Source: Bacteroidota bacterium (GTDB lineage Bacteria > Bacteroidota > Bacteroidia > Bacteroidales > UBA7960). From it: a stretch of 64,000 nucleotides of DNA. The notes under the pieces were generated by a model, which did no database searches, had not been told where the DNA came from, and saw only the letters and a list, made by a program, of their open reading frames with translations. The DNA lies in the NCBI GenBank assembly GCA_007694165.1, contig RECE01000245.1, positions 19,592 through 83,591 on the forward strand, read 5' to 3'. The position numbers and the translations under genes are program-made. Below are positions 62,203 through 64,000 of the stretch, in pieces. Position 1 is the stretch's first letter. The number at the start of each line of letters is the position of its first letter.

Positions 62203-64000
62203 TTATTTTGTAATGACCAAAATGTGGGTTGTGTTTTGAAACGCCGATACAAAATTTACAATGTATGTTCCCTCTTTAAAGTGGGTCAAACTTAATTCCA
62301 CAGAAACATCACTGACTTCTTGTTCTTTTACAATCCGGCCATCGATGCTGATGATGCGAATGAGCCCCTGATGGGGAACTGTTAAGAAGAGCTTTTCAGA
62401 AGCAGGGTTAGGATACATCAGGAAAGCAGTCATTTCAGCACTGCCCGCAGAAACTCCCTGGTCTGTGGTAAAGCTCCATGTTTGTACATTTTCTGCCAGC
62501 GGTCCATTTTCCATATCTGCGCTGGGGATTACTTGCCAGTAACAAAGTGTTAATGGTTCGGGGGTAAAATCTTCCAAAGCAATGGAATAGGATGTCAGGT
62601 CTTCATCATAATTTATCCATCCCAGCAAATCATCTTCTGTAAACTCCGAGGAAGTACCCAGGTAGATCCAGAAGCCATGAGCCAGCGCGAAGTTTTCGTC
62701 ATAAACATAATCCCATACAAGTTCTGCAAGCTCCAGGCTTACCTGCGTTGCTCCGTCTGCCGGGGCAGGGTTTTCTGCCGTATTAGGGAAATCATGTACA
62801 AAAGCTTCAGTAGAAAAAGTCCAGATAGCAACGTTTTCTGCTTCAGGGCCATCTTCCTGACTTACGGTAGGAACAACTTTCCAGTAATAACCTGTAAGGT
62901 ATTGCAAGTCAATGGATTCAATTGATGCTGTATAGACTTCCTCCTTGTCGTCATATTCTACCCAGGCAATCATATCGTCTTCGGTAAAGTTGTCGTTTTC
63001 ACTGAAATATACCAGGAATCCTGCAGGTTCGGTAAACATCTCGTTAAAAACAAACTCCCACGAAAGAGCAGCGATTCCAATGTTTACATTTTCAGCATTG
63101 TTTTCCGGAAGGGGGTTTTCTGCCGGATTGGGATAATCATAAGAAAATGGCCCGGTTGTGAATGACCACACTGCAGGTTCCTCTGCATCGGGGCCCTCTT
63201 CCTCATCAAGAGAGGGGACAACACTCCAGTAATAGGTGGTTGAGAAACTTAAGTCGTCAATCTCAGCCGAAAAGGTTTCTGTACCCTGCTCATATTCAAT
63301 CCATCCGATATAATCACTTTCTGTAAGATCCTCTTCTGTACCCAGGTACACCCTGAATCCTGCAGGATTCACAAAATAAAGATTCTCTAAATAGCTCCAT
63401 TGTAAGGAGCCAATGTCGGCCATAACATCTGTAGCGCCGTTTTGTGGCAGGGGGTTGGTGGCAACATCAGGCATGGCAACTGGGAGCTCATCAGCACCTA
63501 TATCGGGATTTTCCGGGTCGCGAAGCATCCCGTCTATATCCTCTGTAATGGCAAACGGGGATGTGACAGGCTGTGCATTGCCCCTGACTACGGTGGTAGC
63601 AAGGGGATCAACGTGAAGATCATCTGAAGCCAGGAAAGGAACATCTTCAGTGTAGCTGTTCTGGTCAAAGGTTGCAGCCCGGAGTTTGTATTCCGCAAGG
63701 GTTTGATCCATCGCTGTTGTACTACCACGAAAAATAAGGTTTTGAGGAGAGGGTGTTCCTGCGTAATAGATGTTGTTGTCCGAATCGGGCTGTATGTTGC
63801 CTAAGGCGGCAGTGTTTTTCAAAAACGCAGTGGCAAACCCTTCGCCTCCAGACGGAAGGCTTGTTTTGTTGACAAAGATGTTGTTGCGCAAATCCACTGG
63901 GTTGTTGATGTTGTGTATGCTAAGTGCTGCTGAAACATTATCAGAGTTGGTTGCAGCATAATCAATAAGCACGCTGTTGTAGAAAATATTGACACTTACA
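62203..64000 (-). CDS. Large T9SS-exported surface protein, 3' part only
   Basis: The reading frame runs open through the right edge (VSVNIFYNSVLIDYA), so the listed GTG start at 63972 is an artefact and only the last 598 or so residues are seen. Numbering from the listed ORF: beta-helix ladder segments (VDLRNNIFVNKT) and a DPENPDIGADE end typical of pectin-lyase-like surface proteins, to about 165; three Fn3-like modules at about 170-275, 281-388 and 395-503, each starting NPxPxxGAxxV and ending WSFTT or similar; and a T9SS type A tail 515-589 (LMYPNPASEKLFL ... EGTYIVNFVS). Probably a large cell-surface adhesin or binding protein. A strong terminator follows. Confidence 0.87.
   Translation of the reverse strand, partial: VSVNIFYNSVLIDYAATNSDNVSAALSIHNINNPVDLRNNIFVNKTSLPSGGEGFATAFLKNTAALGNIQPDSDNNIYYAGTPSPQNLIFRGSTTAMDQTLAEYKLRAATFDQNSYTEDVPFLASDDLHVDPLATTVVRGNAQPVTSPFAITEDIDGMLRDPENPDIGADELPVAMPDVATNPLPQNGATDVMADIGSLQWSYLENLYFVNPAGFRVYLGTEEDLTESDYIGWIEYEQGTETFSAEIDDLSFSTTYYWSVVPSLDEEEGPDAEEPAVWSFTTGPFSYDYPNPAENPLPENNAENVNIGIAALSWEFVFNEMFTEPAGFLVYFSENDNFTEDDMIAWVEYDDKEEVYTASIESIDLQYLTGYYWKVVPTVSQEDGPEAENVAIWTFSTEAFVHDFPNTAENPAPADGATQVSLELAELVWDYVYDENFALAHGFWIYLGTSSEFTEDDLLGWINYDEDLTSYSIALEDFTPEPLTLCYWQVIPSADMENGPLAENVQTWSFTTDQGVSAGSAEMTAFLMYPNPASEKLFLTVPHQGLIRIISIDGRIVKEQEVSDVSVELSLTHFKEGTYIVNFVSAFQNTTHILVITK

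Noticed and set aside
63900-64000. Start of the last gene at the GTG listed at 63972
   Set aside because: The frame stays open to the window edge with beta-helix-like sequence, so the gene is cut off rather than starting here.

Overview
The window looks like chromosomal core sequence from a member of the Bacteroidota, probably class Bacteroidia (Bacteroidales/Marinilabiliales-like). Supporting signs are three proteins with T9SS-type C-terminal sorting domains, a TonB receptor with a CarboxypepD_reg-like start followed by a DUF4249-type lipoprotein, DUF5916, DUF6452/DUF6048 and DUF6913 family members, many lipoproteins, A/T-rich translation starts with little Shine-Dalgarno signal, and several TAnnTTTG promoter -7 boxes. 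I saw no rRNA, tRNA, CRISPR array, insertion sequence, phage gene or replication origin. The genus cannot be named from this sequence alone.

Layout. 0-6 kb: a CoA-type Nudix hydrolase, a periplasmic YfiR-like protein, and two paralogous membrane receptors (four-helix or dCache sensor, HAMP, GAF, coiled coil, PAS) with no kinase, cyclase or other output domain. 6-18 kb: small lipoprotein, photolyase, TonB receptor plus DUF4249 lipoprotein, sodium:solute symporter, a 16-residue-repeat surface protein, an M14 peptidase and a DUF2007-UspA fusion. 18-29 kb: SRPBCC protein, orphan oligopeptide-binding lipoprotein, PhnP-like hydrolase, flavin reductase, DUF6913-dapA pair, T9SS-exported M14 peptidase, PEP carboxylase. 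29-38 kb: a TPR protein whose C-terminus looks like an inactive SpoIIE phosphatase, an intergenic repeat cluster, an NPP-type phosphodiesterase, and an exported peptidase operon (S9 oligopeptidase, M19 dipeptidase, lipoprotein). 38-48 kb: a 1011-residue ATPase-like protein with a broken P-loop beside an MscS channel, a methyltransferase, a T9SS-exported peptidylarginine-deiminase-like enzyme, a beta-helix protein and an exonuclease/GIY-YIG fusion. 48-58 kb: BamA-like barrel, DUF5916 protein, lolD, ligA, a tandem UspA and an HD hydrolase. 58-64 kb: DUF6452/DUF6048 pair, a radical SAM/SPASM maturase, an unlisted 34-codon Cys-rich ORF, an ArsM-like methyltransferase, DUF456 and PspC proteins, and the C-terminal part of a large T9SS surface protein.

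The best candidate for an undescribed system is at 59053-61284. A 34-residue Lys-rich peptide ORF with three cysteines in its C-terminal half sits just upstream of a radical SAM/SPASM enzyme, separated by a near-perfect 52-bp hairpin. This is the architecture of a RiPP (ribosomally made, modified peptide) locus. Second-rank candidates are the P-loop-deficient ATPase with its MscS neighbour, the pseudo-SpoIIE TPR protein, and the YfiR plus output-less receptor cluster.
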